DNA of 64,000 nt from Perca fluviatilis (taxonomy: Eukaryota; Chordata; Actinopteri; Perciformes; Percidae). Position numbers and translations under genes: made by a program. Shown here one piece after another: positions 11,501 to 23,600 of this stretch. A model generated the notes under the pieces. The model saw only the letters and a list, made by a program, of their open reading frames with translations. It made no database searches and had not been told where the DNA came from. How positions within the stretch are numbered: position 1 is the stretch's first letter; each line of letters begins with the position of its first letter. The stretch covers positions 891,452-955,451 of the forward strand of contig NC_053119.1 in NCBI RefSeq assembly GCF_010015445.1, in the 5' to 3' direction.

Positions 11501-14500
11501 TCTCTCCGAGCCCCTACACTGCTTTTCCTCCCGGTATACACACCTACGCTCTCTACCAACACCTTTATACAGTGAAGAGCACTGAGACAATCCCACAATA
11601 ACTTTCAACATATATTTACAACTTAACCTCACCAGTATACTGAATCCATACACAGAATACAAATGACTGTAACCTAAAAAAGACTGAATTAAATGCATAA
11701 TAATCTGAAGACACACCAAACAAAAGCCAAACTTAACACAGCCCTCTACCCGCTGCGCTCTTTCCTAACAAGGTCATCCCCCCCCCAAAAGAGAGAGAGA
11801 GATCTGTAGAGGTTACCAAAATAAAAGCACAAAAACATAACAAAATTAACTTAGGGAAATGTAGCAGAAGATATTCCTTTTTAAACCAAAACATCAGAGC
11901 AGGGGGAATGAGAGGGGGAAACAACAGAGCAGGGGGAATGAGAGGGGGAAACACCAGAGCAGGGGGAATGAGAGGGGGAAACACCAGAGCAGGGGGAATG
12001 AGAGGGGAAACACCAGAGCAGGGGGAATGAGAGGGGGAAACGCCAGAGCAGGGGGAATGAGAGGGAGAAACACCAGAGCAGGGGGAATGAGAGGGGAAAC
12101 ACCAGAGCAGGGGGAATGAGAAGGGGGAAACACCAGAGCAGGGAGAATGAGAGGGGGAAACACCAGAGCAGGGGGAAACACCAGAGCAGGGGGAATGAGA
12201 GGGGGACACACCAGAGCAGGGGGAATGAGAGGGGAAACACCAGAGCAGGGGGAATGAGAGGGGGAGACACCAGAGCAGGGGGAATGAGAGGGGGGAGACA
12301 GCAGAGCAGGGGGAATGAGAGGGGGGAAACAGCAGAGCAGGGGGAATGAGAGAGGGGAAACACCAGAGCAGGGAGAATGAGAGGGGGAAACACCAGAGCA
12401 GGGGGAATGAGAGGGGAGACAGCAGAGCAGGGGGAATGAGAGGGGAAACAGCAGAGCAGGGGAATGAGAGGGGGAAACAGCAGAGCAGGGGGAATGAGAG
12501 GGGAGACACCAGAGCAGGGGGAATGAGAGGGGGAGACACCAGAGCAGGGGGAATGAGAGGGGAGACACCAGAGCAGGGGAATGAGAGGGGAAAACAGCAG
12601 AGCAGGGGGAATGAGAGGGAACACACAGAGCAGGGGGAATGAGAGGGGAAAAACCAGAGCAGGGGGGAATGAGAGGGGAAACCCAGAGCAGGGAAAGAGG
12701 GGGAAACACCAGAGCAGGGGAATGAGAGGGGGAGACACCAGAGCAGGGCAGAGCAGGGGGAATGAGAGGGGAAACACCAGAGCAGGGAGAATGAGAGGGG
12801 GAAACACCAGAGCAGGGGGAATGAGAAGATATCAGATCAGAAGCTATTCCTCTTTAAACCCAAACATAGCGATGTAAAAAGCCTACGTATAACTGAATAA
12901 ATCTGCAGTGTTGATATGAATGAGTTATTGATAAAGGTGATTTATATATTTGTATATATATATAATATTTGTCTGTTGTTTCAACATCTTTGACTCTAAA
13001 TTAAACATGTTGCACATTTGTCTTATCATTTGTTGTTGTACTGTACATATCACCTTCAACACCATGACAACCAACGACATAATCAGGACAACATGGTTAC
13101 CAGACATCATCATCTTCTGTGTCTGTTGTTCTGCAGTAGGGTTGGGTATCGTTTGGGTTTTATCCGGTGCCTAAACGGTGCCTGAATTGTAGTACTCGAG
13201 TCCGGTCTTGGACTCGAGATGGCTTTTTTATGGTCTTGGACTTGTCTCGGTCTCTGCCGCTGGTCTTGCCAAATATGGCTTTTGGTCTCGAACCGAGTCC
13301 TGGTGTCTTTATTACGTTTATAATAATATTGGAGGGAAAGTGAAACACTGGCCACCTGATAACCAATCACACGCTAGATTGTCTTTGCACGCCCCCCTGC
13401 CTCTGCGTGCCCTGCTAACGTTAATGCCATTAACGTTACTGCCACACATTGTAACAAACGAAGATGTCCACCAATTCTGCCATAATCAAATTTGGTTATA
13501 GAAATCACCAGGAATTTCTCAGCACTGTGCTTAAAAAGAAACACAGAGCAGACTGCAAATTCTGCAAAGCAATTTTGGGAAACCTGTGGGACAACGTCAA
13601 ACTTGATAAGACACCTGCAGAGGACTCTGACTTTTTTGGACTCGGTCTTGACTTGGTCTCGACTAGTCCTGGTCTTGGACTCGACAAAGGTGGTCTTGAC
13701 TACAGCCCTGATATATTTATAATGTATATAATATAAAATATAAAAAAGGAGCACAAAACGACAGTCGGCGACATTACAGAACGACTTATTGCTAAGGTCA
13801 CATGGTCAAAATTAAATGATTTATTAATAATGTAATAACAATAACTTAAAACAATGACTTATTTCACCAGTAAATTGCAGCTAAACGACAAGCACCAAAT
13901 AGGAAAAGGGTATTTTACAACAACTTTGAATGCACGACGATGCTTGTGAGTTTCAAGTGAACGCACCGTCAGTGTTGGCAGCTGCAGTCAGACTGTTAGG
14001 TCCCGCTGTTGGAATCCTCTACAGGGAAATACACTTTACACCTCTTAACGTTAGCTGTCAGCATTTTAACCGTTGTGTTTAATCCAGCAACGAGCTAACG
14101 GTAACGTAGCGTCCCGTGCAGCGATGCTTCTGAAAAAAAAAGTCAGGCACCGAAATTTTCTGTGTTTTTAGCCCCCAACGTTGCCTTCCAGACAATGGTT
14201 ATGTTTAGGGTTAAGGTGAGGGTTAGCTGCCTGGAAGGCGACGTTGGAGGCTTAAAACACCATTGAGCAAAATTTTCGTTCTTATTCGGTTTCATTACTA
14301 CCGTTTACATCGGAACCGGTGGACAATTGGCACCGCGTTTCGGTACCAAACCCATTCTGCAGAGGTTCACTGGTATAATCTTCAGTGGGAGATTTTTCTG
14401 TGTTTTAAAGTATGGAAACATCTTCTCACTGAAAGTGTGTGTGAAGGTGTGTATGAGTGTGTTAGTATCAGGATCAGAGAACGACAATTCTTTACTGTTC

Positions 14501-17500
14501 CAGTCCAGAGTCACTCTGATCCTCTGGAGCTTCTTCTGCACTACGAGATCAGTGTCTGGAGCTGAAGGGGAGACAGTGCTGTATTTACCTTTAAAGAACC
14601 ATATTGTCCATAGCCCAGACCGTATGTCTCCCTTCCTCTGGGCAGACTCTGCTAACACACCCAATTCCCAGTCTGTACTGTCTCCAACTTCGACATCCCA
14701 CCTGTGAGTCCCGGAGTCAAAGCCCTCAGAGCCCAGGACAGAGAAGGAATAATGAATCCTCTCTGGATTATCAGGAAACTGCTGATACTTTCCTCGTCTC
14801 ACGCTGGTCAGATCTTTAGAGAGGATGAGTCTTGGTTGAGCAGTGTTTGGGTCCAGAATCACAGGAGTGCAGGAGACCATGTCCTTCATCTTGTTCCAGA
14901 TGTTGAAGCTCAGGTTGCCCAGGTGTTTGGCCTCGTCTATCAGAGCTCCTGAGAGCAGCTGTGGCTCATCCAGCAGGGGGCGCTGCTGGACTCTTTCCAC
15001 TGCAGCCCTGTAGTTGATCAGGAATGAGACGTCTTCAGCTCTCAGCTGCTCCTCTGTGGCTCTGACTGTGTCTGAAAGAGCTGCTATCTCTCTGCTCAGA
15101 GCCTCCATCTTCTCCTTCATCCTCTGACTCTTCTGCTCCTCTTCCTCCCTCAGTGCAGCCATCCTGGCCTCCTCTTCCTCGTCTAGAAACCGGCGAAGCT
15201 TTTTAAACTGATCCTTAATCTGCATCTCTGTGCGTTGGGCCTGGATCTTCAGGTGTTCTGCTGTTTGATCAAACTTCACTTTAATTCGTTCAAAAACCCT
15301 TAACTTCTCCTTTAAGGGCTTCAGAGTTTCCTGAAGGTCCTTCCTGGGTTGTCGTGTAACTTCATCGATGGGTTTGAATCTGTGGTTGGTGTGTTCTTCT
15401 GAATCTCTGCAGGCGTAGCACACTGGCTGCTGATGGTCCAGACAGAAGAGTTTGAGTTTCTCAGAGTGCGGACTGCAGCGAGCCTCTGAAGCTCTCTGAT
15501 CGCTCTCCAGTAAGAAACTCTCACACAGGTTCTTTAACACCAGGTTCAAAGGTGGAATTAATTTCCGAGATATTTTCTTACAAACTGGACACTCACGTCG
15601 TTCTTTCTCCGTCCACCGACTCTGCAAACAGTCTCTACAGAAGCTGTGGGTACATGACAGGATGACAGGACATCTAAAGATGTCTTGGCAGATTGTACAG
15701 TGGAGATCTTCCTCTAATCTGGACGCCATTTAGTCTCTGAGTGAAGTAGAAAACACAGCAGACAGACAGCTCAGCCACTCACTGTTCCCTGAAATGTACT
15801 TTCACCTTGAGTCTTTGTTCTTGTAAAAGCCTCGTTCAGTTTGTTGAGTCAGCAGCTGGTTGAGGTTGTAGTATTCCAGTATTCCCTCCTGTAAATGTCC
15901 CCTCTCGATTTTGAACTAAAGGTGAATGTTATCGTCCGTCTCTCAGTGTGTTTGTGTTGTCTCAGTGAGGCACGGCCACATCTCATTTCCTGGTTTGCCT
16001 GAGGCGAGTCAGGTGCAGGGTGTAACTTTATAATTACAGTTTGACTGAAGTGTTGCTAAGCACCAGACCCAATAACATCAGATAGACTTTATTAATCCCA
16101 CACTGGGGAAATTCCTGTGCTACAGCAGCTCAAAAGAAAAAATATGTACACACATCAGAATAACACAAATACACATTAAGTAGACATAGGAGAGAAAAAA
16201 TAAACATACATTATATGAAATAGAAAAAAATAGAATTATAATAATAATAAAACATATAACATATTTACACAATAAACACTCTTATATGAATAGACCGTAT
16301 ATAAACACAGATATACAGATGAATAGAGATGACATAATGCACAGTTGAAGGTAACAGAGATTAATAAATAAATATGCATAGTGCAGTATATTGTCCTGTG
16401 ATGGCTCATATTGCAGAAACAGCTAGCAGTGCTACATTATGATGTTGCATTAAAGAGTCTGATTGCTGCTGGAATGAAGGACCTGCGGTAGCGCTCCTTC
16501 TTGCACTGAGGGTGCTGCTCAGGGAACTCACAGTCTCATGTAGGGGGGTGGGGAGGGTGAGAGGTGTTTCCCATGATTGATGCCAGCCTGGCTAACAGGC
16601 TGGTGTCCAGAGAGGGCATCCAAAACAGAGCTAGCCCTCTTCACCAGTCTGTTTAGCCTTTTCTGGTCCCTCTTTGTGCTCCCAGCTCCCCAGCGGAAGA
16701 GGGACTGTGGGTGCGATGTCTGCAGCTGTGACACAACAGTGTGTAGGAGCTCACATGCAGCTGTAGCATCGGCCGAAGGGGATGTAGACCGTTATCGCAA
16801 TGATTTGCGAGAACTCCCTCGTCAGCGTGCTAACCGCTAGCAACTCAATATCTTTAGTGCAGCGTTGCTCCTTAACACTGATAACGATGCCTCTGCAAAA
16901 TGGCCTCAGGAAAAAACTTCAAAAGTAGTTTTAGTCGTGCAACAGAAAACTCAGATTGGACAGATAGTCTAGCTAGCTGTCTGGATTTACTAGGGTGACC
17001 AAACGTCCTCTTTTGCCTGGACATGTCCACTTTTTACGTACTGTCCGGGGCAAAATTGTCCAATTTTCATTGTTTTCATTGTACTTTGTTGTGTGACGTA
17101 CTTCCCGAGAGGCTGCCTTGTGGGCGGCTCTGCGACGCGCACATACACACACCAAAAAACAACAAAAAAAGAGCGAGAGAAAAAAAGAAGAGAGCAGAAA
17201 AGGAAGAAAGAAAACAGGTACCAGACTAGACAGGTACCAGAGCAGACAGGGACCAGAGTAGACAAGTACCAGAGTAGACAGGGACCAGAGCAGACAGGGA
17301 CCAGGGCAGACAGGGACCAGGGCAGACAGGGACCAGAGTAGACAGGGACCAGAGTAGAAAGGTACCAGAGTAGACAGGGACCAGAGCAGACAGGGACCAG
17401 GGCAGACAGGGACCAGAGCAGACAGGGACCAGAGCAGACAGGGACCAGAGCAGACAGGGACCAGAGCAGACAGTAAAATAAAAAAATAAAAAGGTAGAAA

Positions 17501-17611
17501 AATAGATTGCGAGCCAGTCAGCAGCTCTGTGGTGATGAGTGGGCAGCAACTTCATTTAGATACGAGCAGACTCCACTAAAGGTTCCTCTACAGACCACTA
17601 ATGACAGGGTG

Positions 17612-17650
<39 letters not shown>

Positions 17651-20600
17651 CATACACACACATACACAACGCAAACGTTGTCAACAAAACTCACTGAAAA
17701 TCCAAAATACTTCCACACTGGCAACTTCAGTGAAAGAGGAGGGGGCTCAAGTTCTGTAGATGGGTCTCCTGCATCTGCAGTTGCCATGCTGTCTTCTGAT
17801 TGGCTGTAGCTATATTAGAGGTTAACTCGCAGCACTTCAACACGTGTGTTTTTAGACCACTTGACAAGCCGACCGGACGTGACGTGAGTGCACGGCAGCA
17901 TCGACGATTCCATTTTTTTATTCGAAGTTCGAGATTGTGACTTAATTTCGGTCGATTTCAAATTAAAATCGTGACATCATTAAGCCAGAGACACACCGAG
18001 CCGATAAGCGGGTTGAGTGTGACTAGAGTCTCTCAAAATCTGATGAAAATCTTTTAACCTGACCTGTGTGAAATGTTTTGCAAAATGTTTTTCAGTTACA
18101 AGGCTGTAGTTACTTATACTGGAGTGAAGTTTTTGTCGCTTATGTTGACCTATTCTTGCCTTTCTTCCTGACTTTTTTCTACTGTCTTTTTTTCTTCAAA
18201 GTTTTTATTACTATTTTCGACCTATTCTTGCCTTTCCTTCCTTCTTTCTACCGTCTTTTTCCAAGTTTTTGTCCCCTTTCTTCATCATCATCTAAATGTT
18301 CTCCAGGTCCAAGGCTGTTGTTTAGTAAATCTCTCTCTGACATCGCTGGATTCTTCCTCTTTATAGAGACTTTTTTTCTACAAACAATTATTCCCCCTGG
18401 TTAGGGAGTACATGGCTTAAAAACACTGTTCAAAGGGAGAACATTATGGAAAAAAGCTTGAAAACCAGTGAACTATTGTACTAGCGTTTTGTTCTCCATG
18501 TACAGAACTAAAGAGTAAATAAGACTTTCCAGAAGCTGAAAGCATCACAGAGCATTCAGGTGTACAGAGCAGTCCTCCCACACATCACAACAGTCACCGA
18601 AACCTATTTTGAATCTAAAAAAAAATAGGTTTCGTTGACTGTGTGACTGAGACTTGATGTACAACATTTACATAATGCTTTGACTGTAAAAGTTTTACCA
18701 ACGACTATGTCTATGTTCACACTTGTGCTGCTGCACAGAAACAATGTGATGAATTACAGTGTAAAGATAATGTAAAATAAATCAAGGAGGATTAAATTTG
18801 AACAGCTGTTCAAATACACCACACATAAAACTAGAGGATGCCGAGGTCAAAGATTTTCACCCCAAATTAATTTAGTTTCACAATACATTTTTGCCCACCT
18901 AGATGTTGTAGCTTTTTCAATGTTTAGTCGCTTTTTCTGAAGTTTTTTTCACTTTTGCCGATACTTTTGGGGCTTTTTTTTCTTGACTTTTCTTGATTGA
19001 AAAAAGAAATTCTCAACGTTTGTGCCACTTTTTCCATTGTTTTTGGCCCATTTTCCGAAGGTTTTTTTTCCCATGTTTTTGTCGCTTTTTTCTTTGATGG
19101 CCAAGTTACTTTTTTGCTGACTTTTAAGTGAGAAAGCTATATAAGACACGCAATAATAAAGTCAGTGATGTTTGACTTTTTTGATGAAATAAAAGCATGT
19201 CAATAAACTCTACATGTCTGGCCCTTGATGTGAGTCTTATTTTCCAGTTTGACCCTCCTGAAATACAGAGTGAAAGGTGTGGTGATGGTGGTGAACCGGT
19301 ACAACCAGGATGAAAAGCATGATGGAGAAATCAGCCACATCAGTCAAACAGGTTTTTCTTTCCAGAGCTGATTTTTATTCGTGATAAACAAGTTCCACAC
19401 AGTTCCTCAACTCTGTACAAGCATGTATTAGGCAGATGGACAACAGAAGCAGTACAGTACATTAAACTTGTATTCTGCTACATACTTCTGAGACACAATA
19501 CCTGGCCATGAGAAAAACTAAAAACTTAAGTGTTTTTCAACCTTTTTTGAGGCACACCACCAACCAAAAATGTTACAAAATGACACATTGTAGCCTAATA
19601 AGATCAGAATCTGCATTTTTCCTTTTTAAAAATCTATCCATCGCTGTTGCAGGCTTACATTGATGATCACGGCCCTGCTGTCACCAGGTGGCAGTAATTC
19701 TATTGTCTTAAATCAACAAGGTTATTATTGCGCTATACTGCCACCTACTGACACAGAATAGTATTTAATTTATCACATTGTCATCACATTGCAGGCACAG
19801 ATGTGCAACAATGGCAAATTATTTGCAGTAACTCAATAAAAAAATGTTGTTGGACCAATTAAGTAAAATCAGATAATTTCCCACAGCACACAGGACAATC
19901 TCTCACGGCACAGTGGTTGAAAATCACTGACTTAATATATAAAAACTAAAACTAGCAAGCACAGTCTAAAATCCAAGTAAAAACTCAAATGAAATAAAAC
20001 TAATTGAAAATTCAAAACTATCATAATCTTACACCAAAGAAAAGCCAAACTTAACAAAGCCCTCTGCCCACTCCCCTCTCTCCGAGCCCCTACACTGCTT
20101 TTCCTCCCGGTATACACACCTACGCTCTCTACCAACACCTTTATACAGTGAAGAGCACTGAGACAATCCCACAATAACTTTCAACATATATTTACAACTT
20201 AACCTTATACTTATACCGATATACTGAATCCATATACAGAATACAAATGACTATATCCAAAAAAAGACTGAATTAAATGCAGAATAATCTGAAGATACAC
20301 CAAACAAAAGCCAAAATTAACACACCCCTCTACTCGCTCCCCTCTTTTTTTCCTGACTAATCCCCCCAAAAAGAGAGAGAGAGAGAGATCTGTAGAGGTT
20401 AGAAAAGCCTACGTATAACTGAATATATCTGCAGTGTTGATATGAATGAGTTATTGATAAAGGTGATTTTATAATATTTGTCTGTTGTTTCAACATCTTT
20501 GACTCTGAATTAAACATGTTGCACATTTGTCTTATCATTTGTTGTTGTACTGTACATATCACCTTCAACACCATGACAACCAACGACATAATCAGGACAA

Positions 20601-23600
20601 CATGGTTACCAGACATCACCATCTTCTATGTCTGTTGTTCTGCAGTAGGGTTGGGTATCGTTTGGTTTTTTTTCCGATACCGGTGCCTAAACGGTGCCTG
20701 AACCGAAATATATATAATATATTTCAGGGCTGTAGTACTCGAGTCCGGTCTTGGACTTGAGATGGCTTTTTTATGATCTTGGATTTGGCTCGGACCCGCT
20801 GGTATTTGGACTTGGACTTGTTTCGGTCTCAGCCACTGGTCTTGCCAAATATGGCTTTTGGTCTCGAACCGAGTCCTGGTGTCTTTATTACATTTATAAT
20901 AATATTGGATTGAAAGTGAAACACTGGCCATCTGATAACCAATCACACGCTAGATTGTCTTTGCACCCCCCCTGCATCTGCATGCCCTGCTAACGTTAAT
21001 GCCACACACCGTAAAATTTGTCAAATTTGGTTATAGAAATCACCAGGAATTTCTCAGCACTGTGCAGAGGACTCTGACTTTTTTGGACTCGGTCTTGACT
21101 TGGTCTCGACTAGTCCTGGTCTTGGACTCGACAAAGGTGGTCTTGACTACAGCCCTGATATATTTATAATGTATATAATATAAAAAAGGAGCACAAAACG
21201 ACAGTCGGCAACATTACACAACGACTTATTGCTAAGGTCATATGGTCAAAGTTAAATGATTGATTAATAATGTAATAACAATAACTTATTACAATGACTT
21301 ATTTCACCAGTAAATTGCTGCTAAACGACAAAAACAAACACCAGATGGGAAAAGGGTATTTTACAATAACTTTGAATGCACGACAAGGCTGGCGGGTTTC
21401 AACTGAACGCACCGTCTGTGTTGTTTTTCCGATGTCGGCAGCTGCAGTCAGACCGTTATGTCTCGGTGTTGGAATCCTCTACAGGGAAATACAGTCACAC
21501 TTTACACCTCTTAATGTTAGCTGTCAGCATTTTAACCGTTGGGTTTAATCCAGCTACGAGCTAACGGTAACGTAGCGTCCCGTGCAGCGATGCTTCTAAA
21601 AAAAAAAAGTCAGGCACCAAAATGAGGCACCGAAATTTTCCGTGTTTGGTGTTTTTAGCCCCCAACGTTGCCTTCAATGGTTATGTTTAGGGTTAAGGTG
21701 AGGGTTAGCTGCCTGGAAGGCGACGTTGGAGGCTTAAAACACCATTGAGCGAAATTTTCGTTCTTATTCGGTCTCATTACTACCGTTTACATCAGAACCG
21801 GTGGACAATTGGCATCGCATTTCGGTACCCAACCCTATTCTGCGCTCACAGAGAGGTTCACTGGTAAAATCTTCAGTGGGAGATTGTTCCGTGTTTTATA
21901 GTATGGAAACATCTTCTCACTGAAAGTGTTTGTGAAAGTGTGTATGTGTGTGTTAGTATCAGGATCAGAGAACGCCAATTCTTTACTGTTCCAGTCCAGA
22001 GTCACTCTGATCTTCTGGAGCTTCGGCTGCACTTTGAGATCAGTGGGTTGATGTGACGGGGAGACAGCTCTATATTTACCTTTACAGAACCATATTGTCC
22101 ATAGCCCAGACCGTATAGGTCCCTTCCTCTGGACAGACTCTGTTAACACACCCAATTCCCAGCCTGTAATGTCTCCAACCTCGACATCCCAGCTGTGAGT
22201 CCCTGAGTCAAAGCCCTCAGAGCCCAGGACAGAGCAGCGGTCATTAAACCTCTCTGGATTATCAGGAAGAGGTTGTTTCTCTCCTTCTTCTACACTGGTC
22301 AGATCTTCAGACAGGATGAGTTCAGGATGAGCAGTGTTTGGGTCCAGAATCACAGGAGTGTAGGAGACCAAGTCCTTCATCTTGTTCCAGATGTTGAAGC
22401 TCAGGTTGCCCAGGTGTTTGGCCTCGTCTATCAGAGCTCCTGAGAGCAGCTGTGGCTCATCCAGCAGGGGGCACTGCTGGACTCTTTCCACTGCAGCCTT
22501 GTAGTTGATCAGGAATGAGACGTCTTCATCTCTCAGCTGCTCCTCTGTGGCTCTGACTGTGTCTGAAAGAGCTGCTATATCTCTGCTCAGAGCCTCAATC
22601 TTCTCCTTCATCCTCTGACTCTTCTGCTCCTCTTCCTCCCTCAGTGCAGCCATCCTGGCCTTCTCTTCCTCATCTAGAAACCGGCGAAGCTTCTTAAACT
22701 GATCCTTAATCTGCTTCTCTGTGCGTCGGGCCTGGACCTTCAGGTGTTTAGCTGTTTGATCAAACATCACTTTAACTTGTTCAAAAACCTTTAACTTCTC
22801 TTTTATGGGCTTCAGAGTTTCCTGAAGTTCCTTCTTGGGTTGTCGTGCAGTTTCTGAAGCTCTCTGATCTCTCTCCAATACGTAGGCCTCACAACGGTTC
22901 CTTAACACCCGGTTTGGTTTTGACTTTGAAGATGACTTCTTACAAACTGGACACTCACGTGCTTGTTTCTCTGTCCAGCAGCTCTGCAGACAGACTTCAC
23001 AGAAGCTGTGGTTACATGACAGGTAGACAGGACTTCTAAAGATATACCTGCAGATTGTACAGCGGAGATCTTCCTCTAATCTGGATGCCATTTAGTCTCT
23101 GAGTGAAGTAGAAAACACAGCAGATAGACAGCTCAGCCACTCCCTGTTCCCTGAAATGTACTTTCACCTTGAGTCTTTGTTCTTGTAAAAGCCTCGTTCA
23201 GTTTGTTGAGTCAGCAGCTGGTCAAGGTTGTAGTATTCTAGTATTCTAGTATTTACAGTATTCCCAGTATTCCCTCCTGTAAGGTGAAGGTGAATGTTAT
23301 CGTCCGTCTCTCAGTGTGTTTGTGTCGTCTCAGTGAGGCATGGCCACATCTCATTTCCTGGTTTGCCTGAGGCGAGTCAGGTGCAGGGTGTAACTTTATA
23401 ATTACAGTTTGACTGAAGTGTTGCTAAGCGCCAGACACAATAACATCAGATAAGATAGACTTTATTAATCCCACACTGGGGATATTCCAGTGCTACAGCA
23501 GCTCAAAAGAAAAAATATGTACACACATCAGAATAACACAAATACACATTACAGTTTTTTTCAACTGCTTACACACAAAATCCTTTCATGTCACATGTCC

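Larger units (their letters stand above)
13137..14356. mobile_element. hAT-type element (GGGTTGGGTATCG ends), copy A, with nested second hAT element
   Basis: The left end TAGGGTTGGGTATCGTTTGG and right end CGGTACCAAACCC are inverted ends of a fish hAT-type element; the right end is mutated here. A second element (13187-13710) is inserted inside. The right end overlaps the 3' end of TRIM copy A. Confidence 0.65.
8735..16455. repeat. Segmental duplication, copy A
   Basis: Order and sequence match 18228-24055: a TTTTTGTCCCCTTTCTTCAT block, the TTTCGTTGACTGTGTGACTG block, a GGTGGTGAACCGGTACAACC block, nested hAT elements, a TRIM gene and a LINE 3' end. Copy A also carries the dispersed element at 9455-10192 and a 30-bp array at 11893-12824, both absent from copy B. 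Confidence 0.88.

Noticed and set aside
11733..12807. Minus-strand frames of ~270-310 residues rich in Pro, Ser and Leu
   Set aside because: Translation of the ~30-bp array in several overlapping frames; absent from the duplicated copy B.
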